A stretch of DNA of 64,000 nucleotides from Mesostigma viride. Lineage: Eukaryota; Streptophyta; Mesostigmatophyceae; Mesostigmatales; Mesostigmataceae. The stretch is from positions 2,501-66,500 of the forward strand of contig RPFO01001472.1 of NCBI GenBank assembly GCA_009746045.1. Direction: 5' to 3'. The translations under genes and the position numbers were made by a program. The notes below the pieces were generated by a model. It ran no database searches. It saw nothing but the letters and a program-made list of their open reading frames with translations, and had not been told where the DNA came from. Shown piece after piece: positions 11,131 to 21,364 of the stretch. The first letter of the stretch is position 1. Every line of letters starts with the position of its first letter.

Positions 11131-14100
11131 CAGGGGTCACCCGCAGTATCGCAACAAGAATCGCAACTACGCAACTTTCCAGGAGGACCAAAAAACACTT
11201 TTGTTGCGATTCTTGCGAGGACCGATTTGGACGAAAAGTTGCGAAACGGCAAACGCGTGGTATCGCAACTAAAGATACACCCCGACGTGAAGTATGTCAC
11301 TCCTTGGCTGACCGGCGCGAAGAATCAACCGAACTGAAATGAGCGGCGTCAGAAAAATGCTATAGCCGCAGTCGCGCAACATCTAATGATGCGCACATTA
11401 TCTCGGGCTGGTTTTTACTTTTTACTGCGTCTACACGCGTTAATCATCACGGGGGTGACGATGAAAGGCAGCACTTGTTATTAGCTTCTGTATCATTGAA
11501 ATTTTCGCAACCAGTAGTTTTCGTATGATGTATTTCGCGTATTTCATCATCGTTCAGGGCCAGGAAAGTCTCGACGCCGTGATGAGATTGCCTTTCTGTC
11601 ATGAGATTGCTAGCTTTCCGCTAGCCTTCTTTTTGCGGTTTCGGCATGGCGCAGTTTAGTGTACCTGCGGATACCGTCAACAAGGTAAAGTCGTTATATC
11701 ATTCGGTAAGTAATCTCGGACACGTTGTTGAAGGTTTGTGGTGTTAAGTTCGCTAACTTACTACTCCTGTGTACTAGTTTGTGGTTGTGGTTTTGTACAA
11801 CCGTCGTCGTAAGATTTTCATCAGTTTTGTTCATGATTAGCTGCGTCTGTACCTAATTTTCTAGAATGACGATTGATTTAACATCTAAAGGAGTTGTAGA
11901 TGGTAGCACGATGGTTTCCATTGCCTAAATTCTTCAGGAAAGATGGTATCATGGCCAGTTTTTTGTCAGCCTTTTGGCTTTGCTAGTAAAGGACGCCTGT
12001 GCAGTTGTGCAGTCCGTGCAACATCTATGGAGGCCCCAGTGCCTTGCTGACGTAGAAAAGAAGTTCGATGCAGTGTTTGTATATTTTCATCCTAGGCATG
12101 CAAATGGAGGTCATTTCTCATGTTCTGGATGCATGGGTAACACCGCCCCTTGCACCCCCTTGCTACGTGTGCATTTGGGCCTTGGTTTGTGAAGACGTCC
12201 AATATTGCATTATCACTTAACATTGCATTGTAAGTGTCTTTTTTATCGCACCCGTGCACCCCCCTGAGATTAGTGCTGTATTTAGCACCCATAGGACGTA
12301 TAGGACATTGCAACATGACTAATGACATGACCCCGAAGTAACTCCCTATATGCGTGTGCTTTGGTCCCAGTATGGACACTAGATTGTTATCAGGCTGGTT
12401 TCTGGACATTATCATGCAAGGTGCAACCAGCCATAATTAGGGGTAGAGTTACACACTGGTCATCCAAGGGCTAAGTGCAGGCCAGCACGCGGTAAAATGG
12501 TGACTGTGCATTAATATTAAAAAATTAAATTACGACACGCAGACGCTACGCGTTGATCAGGCGTCGCGTGACCGCCATGCGAACATTAATAGTTGTCGCG
12601 TATATTACATCCTCAATGATGTGGAGGCGGAGATGGAATGAGTATCTATAATGTAACCTTGAGTGACAGGGTTGCTGACACCACGGCCCGAATCACTGTT
12701 ATTACACTTGTACTGAATTGGGTCACATGCATACCCCCACCGACTTGGGGTTGGTATCCTTTATATATCCTGCCATGGACTGGAATCGTTGTCTCCTTGA
12801 ATACATGTATAACTCACATGGGTCAGGGGGCCTGCCCATATTCACCACTATATTAATCCCTAAAAGGTGCTTACACTGTCCTCGGTCGCATTCATGCATG
12901 CATTCGCGTATCCATGCATGCAATCACTTCCATCCCTGCAAGCATTCACGCATCCATGCATGCAAACACCATCCATCCACGCAAGCATTCACGTATCCAT
13001 GCATGCAAACACCATCCACCCCAAGCATTCACACATTCATGCATGCAAACACCATCCATCCATGCTAGCATTCACGTATCCATGCATGCAAACACCACCC
13101 ATCCGTGCAAGCATTCACGTATCCATGCATGCAAACACCATCCACCCAGGCAAGCATTCACGTATCCATGCATGCAAACACCACCCATCCGTGCAAGCAT
13201 TCACGCATCCATGCATGCAAACACCATCCACCCATGCAAGCATTCACGTATCCATGCATGCAAACACCATCCACCCCAAGCTTTCAGGTATCCATGCATG
13301 CAAACACCACCCATCCATGCATGCAAACACCATCCACCCATGCAAGCATTCACACATTCATGCATGCAAACACCATCCATCCCTGCAAGCATTTACGTAT
13401 CCATGCATGCAAACACCACCCATCCCTGCAAGCATTCACGTATCCATGCATGCAAACACCATCCATCCCTGCAAGCATTCACGTATCCACGCATGCAAAC
13501 ACCATCCATCCCTGCAAGCATTAATGCAATATCGATTCGTGTAATTAGCACCCATCCTGCGAGCATCCATGCAATTACCACCCATCCTGCGAACATTCAC
13601 GTGCAATCCATGCATGCAGACACCGCCATCCATTCGATGCAAGCATTCACGTTTCCATGCAGCCACCCATCCTCGGCCCGCAGCATCAGGGTGAACACAG
13701 CATTTCCCTTGCCCGGCCTGCGGCCGGACTGTAACACTGGACTGTCTCACCGCTTTAACAAAGACGGTTCAGGGCGATATATGTAGTCGCCTCAAAGTTG
13801 CACCCGCACGGCCAGCAAATGCTGGGCCGCTGCCATCCCCACTTCACAAACACACCCTCTTTCAGAATCTGTCCAGTATTGTTGCCTAATGCATCCCCGT
13901 TCGAAAGAGCGACATAATGAAACCACACTGTGAATGAAACAACGCAGTTTGTTTAACATGCCACGGCGCCGACTATACCTCAAGACCATAGCTGTGTAAT
14001 GTCGGCGGGACAATGACGGGGTAATGACGCGCAATGACGAGACGATGACGCGCGTGATGATTAGGGAACTGTTTGATAACGAAAAGTTAGTGGTTGTAGA

Positions 14101-14556
14101 CTAATTATAGGTCGTTGATTATTCAATGAAGAGGCGGCACACTTATGTTTTTGTTCATTATTGCACTGACTTCTGCGCGATGAATCCCACTGAACTGAAC
14201 TGAACACCGCGCGGCCAATCAATCGTCAACGGTGGTAACTATTGCAAGTACATATCGGATCCTGCACGCCGACTGGCGACAATTTATTCCTTCCGGCGCA
14301 CTGTGTACGGCGTACTTTTGGTATACTTGCCAGGTTTGTTGCGATTCTGTTGCATTGCGGAACTCTAGAATTGGTGGGTTTTCAGTTGCGGAACTAGGTG
14401 TTGCGATACTCGAGCACGCTCCCATTTTTCATCCAAACATCACTTTTGAAAAGTGAAGGTGCCATGGTGTGCCCATACCTGCCCTTAATCGAAGTGGATG
14501 ATAAAAATTTTTTTTTTGAGTTGCGATTCTTGTTGCGATACTGCGGGTGACCCCTG
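11131..14556. mobile_element. 3.4 kb DNA transposon, TA target duplication, 38 bp TIRs
   Basis: Perfect 38 bp terminal inverted repeats (11131-11168 and 14519-14556) begin CAGGGGTCACCCGCAG. The flanking TA is duplicated (11129-11130, 14557-14558), and excision restores the Ty3 integrase frame. Subterminal GTTGCGA motifs recur on both sides. A TA duplication suggests the IS630/Tc1/mariner group, but no DDE transposase is readable: inside are only short frames, an AT-rich stretch near 12515-12540 and a large minisatellite. It is non-autonomous, or a mariner-like element that lost its transposase. Confidence 0.85.
12890..13660. repeat. minisatellite inside the DNA transposon
   Basis: This array has about 40-60 bp units built on CATCCATGCATGCAAACACC and GCAAGCATTCACGTATCCA. 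Units vary in spacing (CATCCACCC, CCTGCAAGC). It is open in several frames, giving IHACKHHPS-type low-complexity peptides that should not be taken for proteins. Confidence 0.9.
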
Positions 14557-17500
14557 TAGTGCTTCTGGCATTCCCATACAATACGGTTCAGCCTCTCCAC
14601 AGCCCCCGTGCTGGCACACCTGTATGCTACTCCAAAGGCCAACTTAGTGTCTAGGATGTCAAAGAAGGACTTCCAAAACCCAGACATCCACAAGGGATCC
14701 TGGTCAGTGATGATTACACGTGGCATGCCATGCAATCTGTACACCTCCTTCATGAACAACTCTACACACTGGGCAGCTGTGAGATGGGCATTGCAGGGGA
14801 TGAGATGGCACATTCTAGACAGCCTGTCCATCACCACCAGTATCCTGTCATTGCCAGCATCAGAGACAGGCAAGCCACAAATGAAGTCCATGGTCACACT
14901 GATCCAGGGTCGAAGGGGAATAGGCATGGCCATAGGAAAGATAGGCACTGCCTGAGTCCTAACCTTATTCCTTTGGCATGAGTCACAGGAAGCCACATAG
15001 GCTTTGATATCACGAAACATGCCAGGCCACCAAAACCTCTCTTGTACTTCATGGAGAAGCTTAGCATACCCAGGATGACACGCAGTCACGTCGTCATGGA
15101 AGCAATGCAACACAGTGGGAATGGCCATTTCTGGCACGTAGACCTTCCTGGTCACTACATGATCTGCGTCCTGGGTGTGGACATACAGGACTCCCTCCCA
15201 GTACTCCACAGGTCTGTTACCAAAGCTTCCTTCCTGAATGGCCTTAGTGGCCAGGTCCTCAGTTTTAGTGAAGGCCTTAATCACGTCCAGCAGGGCTATA
15301 CTCATAGGGTTAGGCAGGACTAGCTGTTTGCCAGGTCCTAAAGGCTGCAGCTGCAGCACCTCACCCTCCTGCAGGTGACTAGTGACTAGATGCTTGGATG
15401 ACAGAACATCAGCCACAGGTGTACGTGACTTCCCCTTGATCTCAGCTGCCAATCCTCTAGACTTGGTCAGCATCCCTGGCTCCAGTATCCACTTCCTGGG
15501 CCGTCCCTTTCCCCTCCTAGGATTCTCTGTGCTTGGTTGTGTTGTGAGAGTGGGCTGGCTACCAGCAGAACCCTCCCTAAGACTGCTCTGCAGTGACTGA
15601 CCCCCACCCTGGACGCCTGTCGACCCTGGGACAGAGCCCTGGTCAATGAGCATCTCGTGACTAAAGCTAGCCTCTACAGGGGGATGGCTCAGCTTGGAGG
15701 TTTGTTGGTTAGCTGCCTGTGCCCTGGTGACAGCACCACACTCTACTACAGAAACCATGGCAGCACAAATATCCAGATCCTCGTGAAATGCTCCCATCAG
15801 ATCCCTTCTTCTAGAGAGGGCGTCTGGCACCACATTCTGTGATCCTGGGACATACTGCACAGAGAAAGGATAGAATCCCCCTAGGTACTCCATCCACCCA
15901 GCCATCCTCTTACTCATCCTACTCTGTTCTAGCACGTGCACCAAGGGCCTGTGGTCAGTCATCAGGGTGATAGACTCTTGCCCTAGCCCATCTGTAGCAC
16001 TGCTAGCCACAGAAAACTGAGCTCCCTTCAACAGATGCTCCCACTTGTGACATGCTAGCACTAAACCCAGCAACTCCTGCTCATGTACAGGGTAGTTACG
16101 TTCAGCTGAGCTCATGGTTTTAGACATGTACTCTACTGGCTGTGGTCCATAGCCATGGTCTTGCATCAGCACAGCACCTATGGCGCCTTGAGAGGCATCT
16201 GACCTAACCTGATAAGGTAGATCTGGATTGGGACCCACTAGCACAGGGGTGGATGTGAGCTTCTGCTTCAACAGGTCAAAGGCCTGCTGACACCTATCTG
16301 TCCACTCAAACTGAACATCCTTCTTGATTAACTCAAGCAAGGGGGTGGAGATGGCAGCCATGTCAGGGATAAAACGCCTGTACCACCCCACCATGCCCAG
16401 GAAGGACTTGACATCATGTGCAGACTGCAACACAGGCCACTCAAGGATGGCAGCAATCTTAGCATTGTCAGGTGTCATACCTAAGGAACTCAACTTGTAC
16501 CCTAGGAACCCCACTTCATGCCCCCACTCCACCTTAGACCTCTTGACAGACAAGTGGTAGTGCTGGATGACCTTCAGGACCTCCTCCACGTTCTCCAGAT
16601 GCTCCTTGAACGTCTTTGAGTGCACCAGGATGTCGTCCATGTAGGCCACCACGCAGGTCCTGAACACGGGTCTTGCAGGGTCACACAGGTGGGCAATGTC
16701 TTTGAACCTGGGATTCCTGAGATCAGGGGAGATCTGAGGCAGGGAGTTCCCTGTCAGATGGCCAAAGATAGCATTCACAAACATCTGCATAGTAGCTGGG
16801 CTGTTGGAGGCCCCCATGGGCATCACAGTCCACTAGAACTGACCCCAGGGTGTGGAGAATGCAGTTTTTGGAATGTCCTCAGTAGCTATCCTGATCTGCC
16901 AGAACGCGTGTCTAAGGTCAAACTTGGTGAAGTAAGATGATCCAGCTGTCCTCTCTAGCAGCTCATCAATCCGTGGCAAGGGATACTTGGACTTCACGGT
17001 GACCTTGTTCAGGCCTCTCAGATCAATGCACAACCGCCATCCACCATCATGCTTGGGGACAAGCAAACACCCAGAGCTGAAAGGACTATTGGCAGGAAGA
17101 ATGAGTCCAGCTTCCAACAGGCCTGTCAAGATCACCTTCAGCTCTGCCATCTCAGCTGGCCCCATCCTGTACATGGGAACAAAGGGAGGCCTGGCTCCAT
17201 CCACAAGCTTGATGACATGAGTGATTGGCCCTTCAGGAGGGTACTGTGGCATTTTGTCCTCAAAAATGGCAGCAAACCTGTCCAAAAGGGCATCATGCAG
17301 CTTCTGCTCCTCCTCTGTGACAGCTGGTACTGGGTTCACAGCATTCACCGTGTGGCCATGAGTCTCATCAGAGGGTGAGTTAGGAACCAACTGTAAGAGA
17401 AAGACGTGTTCCACTGGGTAAGTAGCCAGGTAAGACAAGGTGTGATTGGCAGACCATACGTGCTTAAGTAATGCAGCACGTTTCTCCTCCAGTGAAGGCA

Positions 17501-18106
17501 CCTTGACGTCCTCCTTGGCACCTGCAACCCCTCTCCCATCATTGACAGCCTCATTCGTAGAACAGCACTCTGTGACTGGTCTTTCTCCCCCCTTAATCAC
17601 TGTGGTGGCGTCCCACACTGACCCATCCTGAAACTGCACCACCTTTTCAGACCACAAGATGGCAGGATTAGCAGACTCCAACCATGGCATCCCCAGAATC
17701 ACATCAGCAGCAGTGAGTGGAATGACATCTGCTGTGACAGACAAGGTTTGACGTGAGCACACTTGAAAAAGCAGTTGCACGTAGCCAGGTGAGTTACTCT
17801 GCCTACCATCAGAATATTGGACCTTAACAGGTACAGGGTGGGGGAGCACTGGTAGATGCAGCTCCTGCACCAAGGAAGTGGAAATGTAGTTACTTCCTGC
17901 ACCTGAGTCAATCATGAAGAGACATAAAGGCTGAGCCAAAGGGCCTGGCACATTCATCAGCCTAGCCTTGAACTTCAAGAGTTGACTGGGAATAGGAGGG
18001 CCCAATGGGGTGGTGGAATCAGAGGCAGACAAGTTGTTCACAGGACGGACATGCACAGCAGGCAAACCAGTTAACTCCACCGCTAGACGTAGTCCTGGGG
18101 GCTCCA
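14557..18106 (-). pseudogene. Ty3 pol: protease, RT, RNase H, integrase N-terminal part (one stop codon)
   Basis: The frame runs from 18106 down to 14557. In order: retropepsin with LFMIDSGAGSNYIS (near residue 45); RT with WRLCIDLRGLNKVT, FTKFDLRHAFWQI and the catalytic VAYMDDILVHS; RNase H with VRSDASQGAIGAVL and TDHRPLVHVL; integrase zinc-binding HPGYAKLLHEVQ...CDSCQRNK; and the integrase core with VTMDFICGLP, IITDQDPLW and the catalytic E in AVERLNRIVW. A single TAG at 16833-16835 interrupts RT where a Q is expected (GQF-stop-WTV); the frame continues unchanged after it. The 3' remainder lies at 10858-11130 and 8595-9148. Expressed from gag by -1 frameshifting (see 18110-18116). Confidence 0.93.
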
Positions 18107-18363
18107 CTAGTTTTTTGGCAGCTCAGGAGGATGATCTGAAGACGAGCTCCCCACTGAAGGCTGCACCTGCTGATCCTCTATGCCGTCTGCCTCTCCTTCT
18201 CCCTCCTCCTCCTCTGCTAGGAGGTGCCACAGGGCGTTGACCATCCGACGCCTGTCTTGCCTGTTGAATCCCTTGGGCTGGAATGGTCCCTTGCCCGAAG
18301 CCTGGAAGTTGGGTCTAAACCCAGGCTGTGCCCTGTGGTCGCTCTGGCTCACCCCAGGAGGGA
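18107..18363 (-). pseudogene. Ty3 gag, C-terminal part (after the nested element)
   Basis: This is the end of gag, continuing the frame that breaks off at 31781. Joining 31781 to 18363, with the AGATG duplication counted once, gives an uninterrupted frame (TRPPIFPPGVSQSDHRAQPG). It ends in a low-complexity acidic/serine tail and TAG at 18107-18109. Confidence 0.85.
18110..18116 (-). promoter_or_regulatory. programmed -1 ribosomal frameshift heptamer, gag-pol
   Basis: On the minus strand the last gag codons read CCA AAA AAC TAG. The heptamer A AAA AAC is in the correct X XXY YYZ phase and is followed at once by the gag stop. The pol frame is exactly -1 and is open across the site. This is the classic arrangement for making Gag-Pol by -1 slippage. 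A stimulatory structure downstream was not analysed. Confidence 0.75.
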
Positions 18364-18368
18364 AGATG
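18364..18368. repeat. target duplication of Copia-like element A, left (AGATG)
   Basis: AGATG here and at 31776-31780 flanks the element. Taking one copy away restores the Ty3 gag frame. Confidence 0.9.
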
Positions 18369-19063
18369 AGTTAACTGTTTAGGGTTTTGGCGTGATCCTG
18401 ATTTGGCATATCTCTGCGATTCCAGCGGCACCGGAACGAGTTCATTCCGACAAGTATCAAGAAAGTTATGGCGTTCCGACTTCCCGGTCGCGCGCGAGCG
18501 CGAGCCGGCTGTTCTTCTAAGTCGGACGTGAATATTTGCCGACGGCATATGGGGTCGACAGTAATTCCTGGGCTGACAGGAATTAGGTGCTGTACCTACG
18601 ACGGTATTGGATTAATACGTCGTACGCAGGAAATAGGAACCTTAACCTGTGGTCTGTTGGTACCGCAGGATTAGTCCTGGACTTCTAGGTGCAGATGCAA
18701 TAGTCACTGTGGACTGTGCTCTGTGGTCACTGTGCCTGTATGGCAGACCTACTGTATAGGAGCTGGGCGCTGTACAGGTAGTGAATACTGTACCGGGGTG
18801 TTATTACTGAGCAGGCCTCCTAGGCTGCTCAGGACTAGCAAGCACAGTGCACAAGTATATAAACAATAGGCCAGTGCCAAATGGGCATCTCTTGCGAGCC
18901 CGCCTCACGTGTTGTGCCTTGACTTGGCAAGCGCGTGTACAAGCCTCAAGTGTGTGAGCGCTGTAACATTATCCGATTTTAACAAAGCTCCGTTTCCAAC
19001 CATATTCACACATTGCTGCATTGCAACCATATCCTTCACATTGCGTTGATAAGAACGTTAACT
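18369..19063 (+). repeat. left LTR of Copia-like element A
   Basis: The LTR is about 695 bp and starts AGTTAAC, ending CGTTAACT. A TATATAAA box lies at about 18856. It matches the right LTR nearly perfectly except over the first 20 or so bases, where the two differ (ACTGTTTAGGG versus ACGCCAAGCGC). Confidence 0.88.
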
Positions 19064-19156
19064 CAAATTACAACCAGTCTCAGCGGAACGGCCAGGAGGG
19101 TCGTTGCCGGTTGCGGTGTGCAGCGTTGACGACGCGAGGAGCTCGTCCGGTGGTGA

Positions 19157-20075
19157 ATGGTGCAGGAGGAACAACGGCAGCAGGATTTCCGGTTTCGGCA
19201 GTCTGCTGGGGGTTCGATTTCGCCTGAATTGCGTCGTGTCGTTCGGGATCTATCTTTATTGCTTGCAGATCGTCCGCCTGTTAATCGCAGCTTCGTGCAA
19301 TTCGTCGACGACCAGGTCGAAGATTGGGAGCGAATTCTGCGACACGTACAAACCATCGTCATTCCGGAGCACCGGAGCATCGACGACCTCGAGCAGGAGC
19401 TTCACGGTTGGTCGGCATCCAGACGGTGATTACAGCAGTAGCTGAGCGAGTGCGGACGGAGTTGGCGGCAAGGCGAGGCGAGGTTGCGGAGGCAGCTGGC
19501 GCAGGGCGACACGAGTTTGTACCGACAGTAGCGGGCGCGGGTGTACCACGTGCTTTCGCAGGCGTCATCGGCGACGAGGGTGTTGCAGCGGGGCCAGTTA
19601 GGCGTGAACGACGCGGAGCGGAGCATACAGGCGGCTTGCAGAGGTCGGGGCGACAGCGGAAGCCATCACCGGAGGACAGCGCGCGACAAGAGTCGGCAGG
19701 TTTCCGGAGCGAGTAAGAGTTCCTTTTCAGGAACTGCCCCCGCCCCTTCGCGTTCGTGTGACGCGTTGGGAGGAGTTTGCACCTCTTGGGTACGATAGTG
19801 ACCTTGAGGTGGGAGCAGGGGGTGTCGCTGGGCTAGGCGACGAGACACTTGGCGACCACGAGGTGCCAAGATACAATCCGCGGGGTGCCAACGACGGGTT
19901 GTCACCTGTCTACTATACCAACGGTGACGATTCAGTCATCGCGGGCCGACAGCGGGTCGACGACGGCGCAGCAGGTAGCAGGGTACCAGAGCTGATTGTG
20001 GTGAGCGACAGCGACGACGACAGCGACAAGGAGAACCAGGACGCGCCTGGGGCCAGCCGTGGTGGTCTTGCCTGA
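19157..20075 (+). pseudogene. 5' ORF of Copia-like element A, frameshifted
   Basis: Before gag lies coding-like DNA in changing frames. Positions 19157-19429 read SPELRRVVRDLSLLLADRP and IPEHRSIDDLEQELHGW, a helical, charged piece. Positions 19430-19716 read ITAVAERVRTELAARRGEVA. Positions 19758-20075 read a stretch ending in an acidic tail (VVSDSDDDSDKENQD) with a stop at 20073. Together this could have been one protein of roughly 300 residues, now broken by at least two frameshifts, or an N-terminal gag extension. No domain recognised. Confidence 0.4.
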
Positions 20076-20212
20076 GTGGTAACACTTGGCACTTTCCTTT
20101 CTTGTTCAGTAGCTTATATTGCTTTAATTGCTGCTTGGCCACTTGGCTGGCTGTAGCAGATCTGAACAGAGGCCATCATGGAGATGGAGCTATCAACCAA
20201 CAAGCGGGCTTT

Positions 20213-21364
20213 ATGGGCTTCGCGCGGCGCGGCGCTGGGCTGGATGGACGAGATGGACGCGATGGACGCGGTGGACGCGATGGACGCGGGGACGGCCAGG
20301 CGCTGGGAGACCAGGCTGAGGTGCCAGATAATCAGAGCCAAGGATCGCAGGGCGGTCAGAACGCGCCAGCCGCAGATCAAGCGGCGCCTAAGCGACCAAC
20401 CGTGGCTGAGGGGTACGCGGTGCTAGGCCAGTTTCAGTCCATCAAGGACAATTGGCAGCCCCGGGATGCTGAGAGGATGTTAGAGGACATGAACTTGTAC
20501 ACGGAGATATACAACGGTGACAAGCTTCGCATCCTGGCGTCTAGTGCCTACATACGGCAGTCGGCGAGGCGGCTGTTCAAGTTTGTTCGGGAGCGACACG
20601 CGGCGGGGGACACCTGGGCGGCGTTTATGACGCGACTCAGGTCGTTCCTGAGTGACAAGAGGACCATAGATGGGTCCCACCTGAAGCAAGAATACCTGGA
20701 CTACAAGCCCATCAAGGGGCAGCTAGTGGTCCACGCCTTTGAAGACTTCGTCAAGCTGAGGGAGGACGCCATGGCCAAGGGCTTCTTCGTCGCAGATCGG
20801 ATGGCCATGGGCGACTTTCTCAAGTCGCTGCAGCTGGATCCGGTCACCATGGATAATGTGACCATCCACATGCGACAGGTCCATGGCTGGGCAGCCATGA
20901 CGGACCAGTTGTATGAGTGTTTCAGCGGCAAGTACGTGGGTGGTAAGCGCCCTCGTCAGGGTGATGAGGAGGCCACTGAACCCACGGTTAAGTCCATGAG
21001 GGGATCGGGCCACGGGGGCCCAGCGCCCTCGAGAGGGCCTGAGACCTCTTCAAGGGGTCGAGGAAGGTCCAGGAGGGGGCGTGACAGAAGGGCTGGACGG
21101 GGGACCCCGCCGAAGTCGGGACATCCACAGTCCCAGTTTGACTTCAAGAGGGTGGGTGGTCCTCCCAAGGCTGGGCCCAGCAGTGGGACCTCACGGGACA
21201 TCAGTCAGGTGGAATGTTATTTCTGCCAGGGGAAGGGTCACTTCAGGAATGAGTGTCCCTCGTACCTGAGGCAGGAAGGTCAGAGCAAGCCAGCTCAGGG
21301 TGGCAGCAAGGACAAGGCTGGTCCATCCCAGGACAAGGGCAAGGGCAAGGCTGCTGATCATTGA
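20213..21364 (+). CDS. gag of Copia-like element A
   Basis: The first in-frame ATG is 20213; the frame is open from 20102 and another frame has ATG 20178. After a short DGRDGRG repeat comes an alpha-helical capsid-like region (YAVLGQFQSIKDNW, YIRQSARRLFKFVRERHAAG, HLKQEYLDYKPIKGQLVVHA). An R/G/S-rich stretch follows, then a CCHC zinc knuckle (CYFCQGKGHFRNEC), which binds retroelement RNA. The stop is TGA at 21362-21364, and pol follows in the same frame. Confidence 0.85.
   Translation: MGFARRGAGLDGRDGRDGRGGRDGRGDGQALGDQAEVPDNQSQGSQGGQNAPAADQAAPKRPTVAEGYAVLGQFQSIKDNWQPRDAERMLEDMNLYTEIYNGDKLRILASSAYIRQSARRLFKFVRERHAAGDTWAAFMTRLRSFLSDKRTIDGSHLKQEYLDYKPIKGQLVVHAFEDFVKLREDAMAKGFFVADRMAMGDFLKSLQLDPVTMDNVTIHMRQVHGWAAMTDQLYECFSGKYVGGKRPRQGDEEATEPTVKSMRGSGHGGPAPSRGPETSSRGRGRSRRGRDRRAGRGTPPKSGHPQSQFDFKRVGGPPKAGPSSGTSRDISQVECYFCQGKGHFRNECPSYLRQEGQSKPAQGGSKDKAGPSQDKGKGKAADH

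Noticed and set aside
12867-13786. Frames of up to 290 codons with IHACKHHPS repeats
   Set aside because: They are the translated minisatellite in the DNA transposon; several overlapping frames are equally open.
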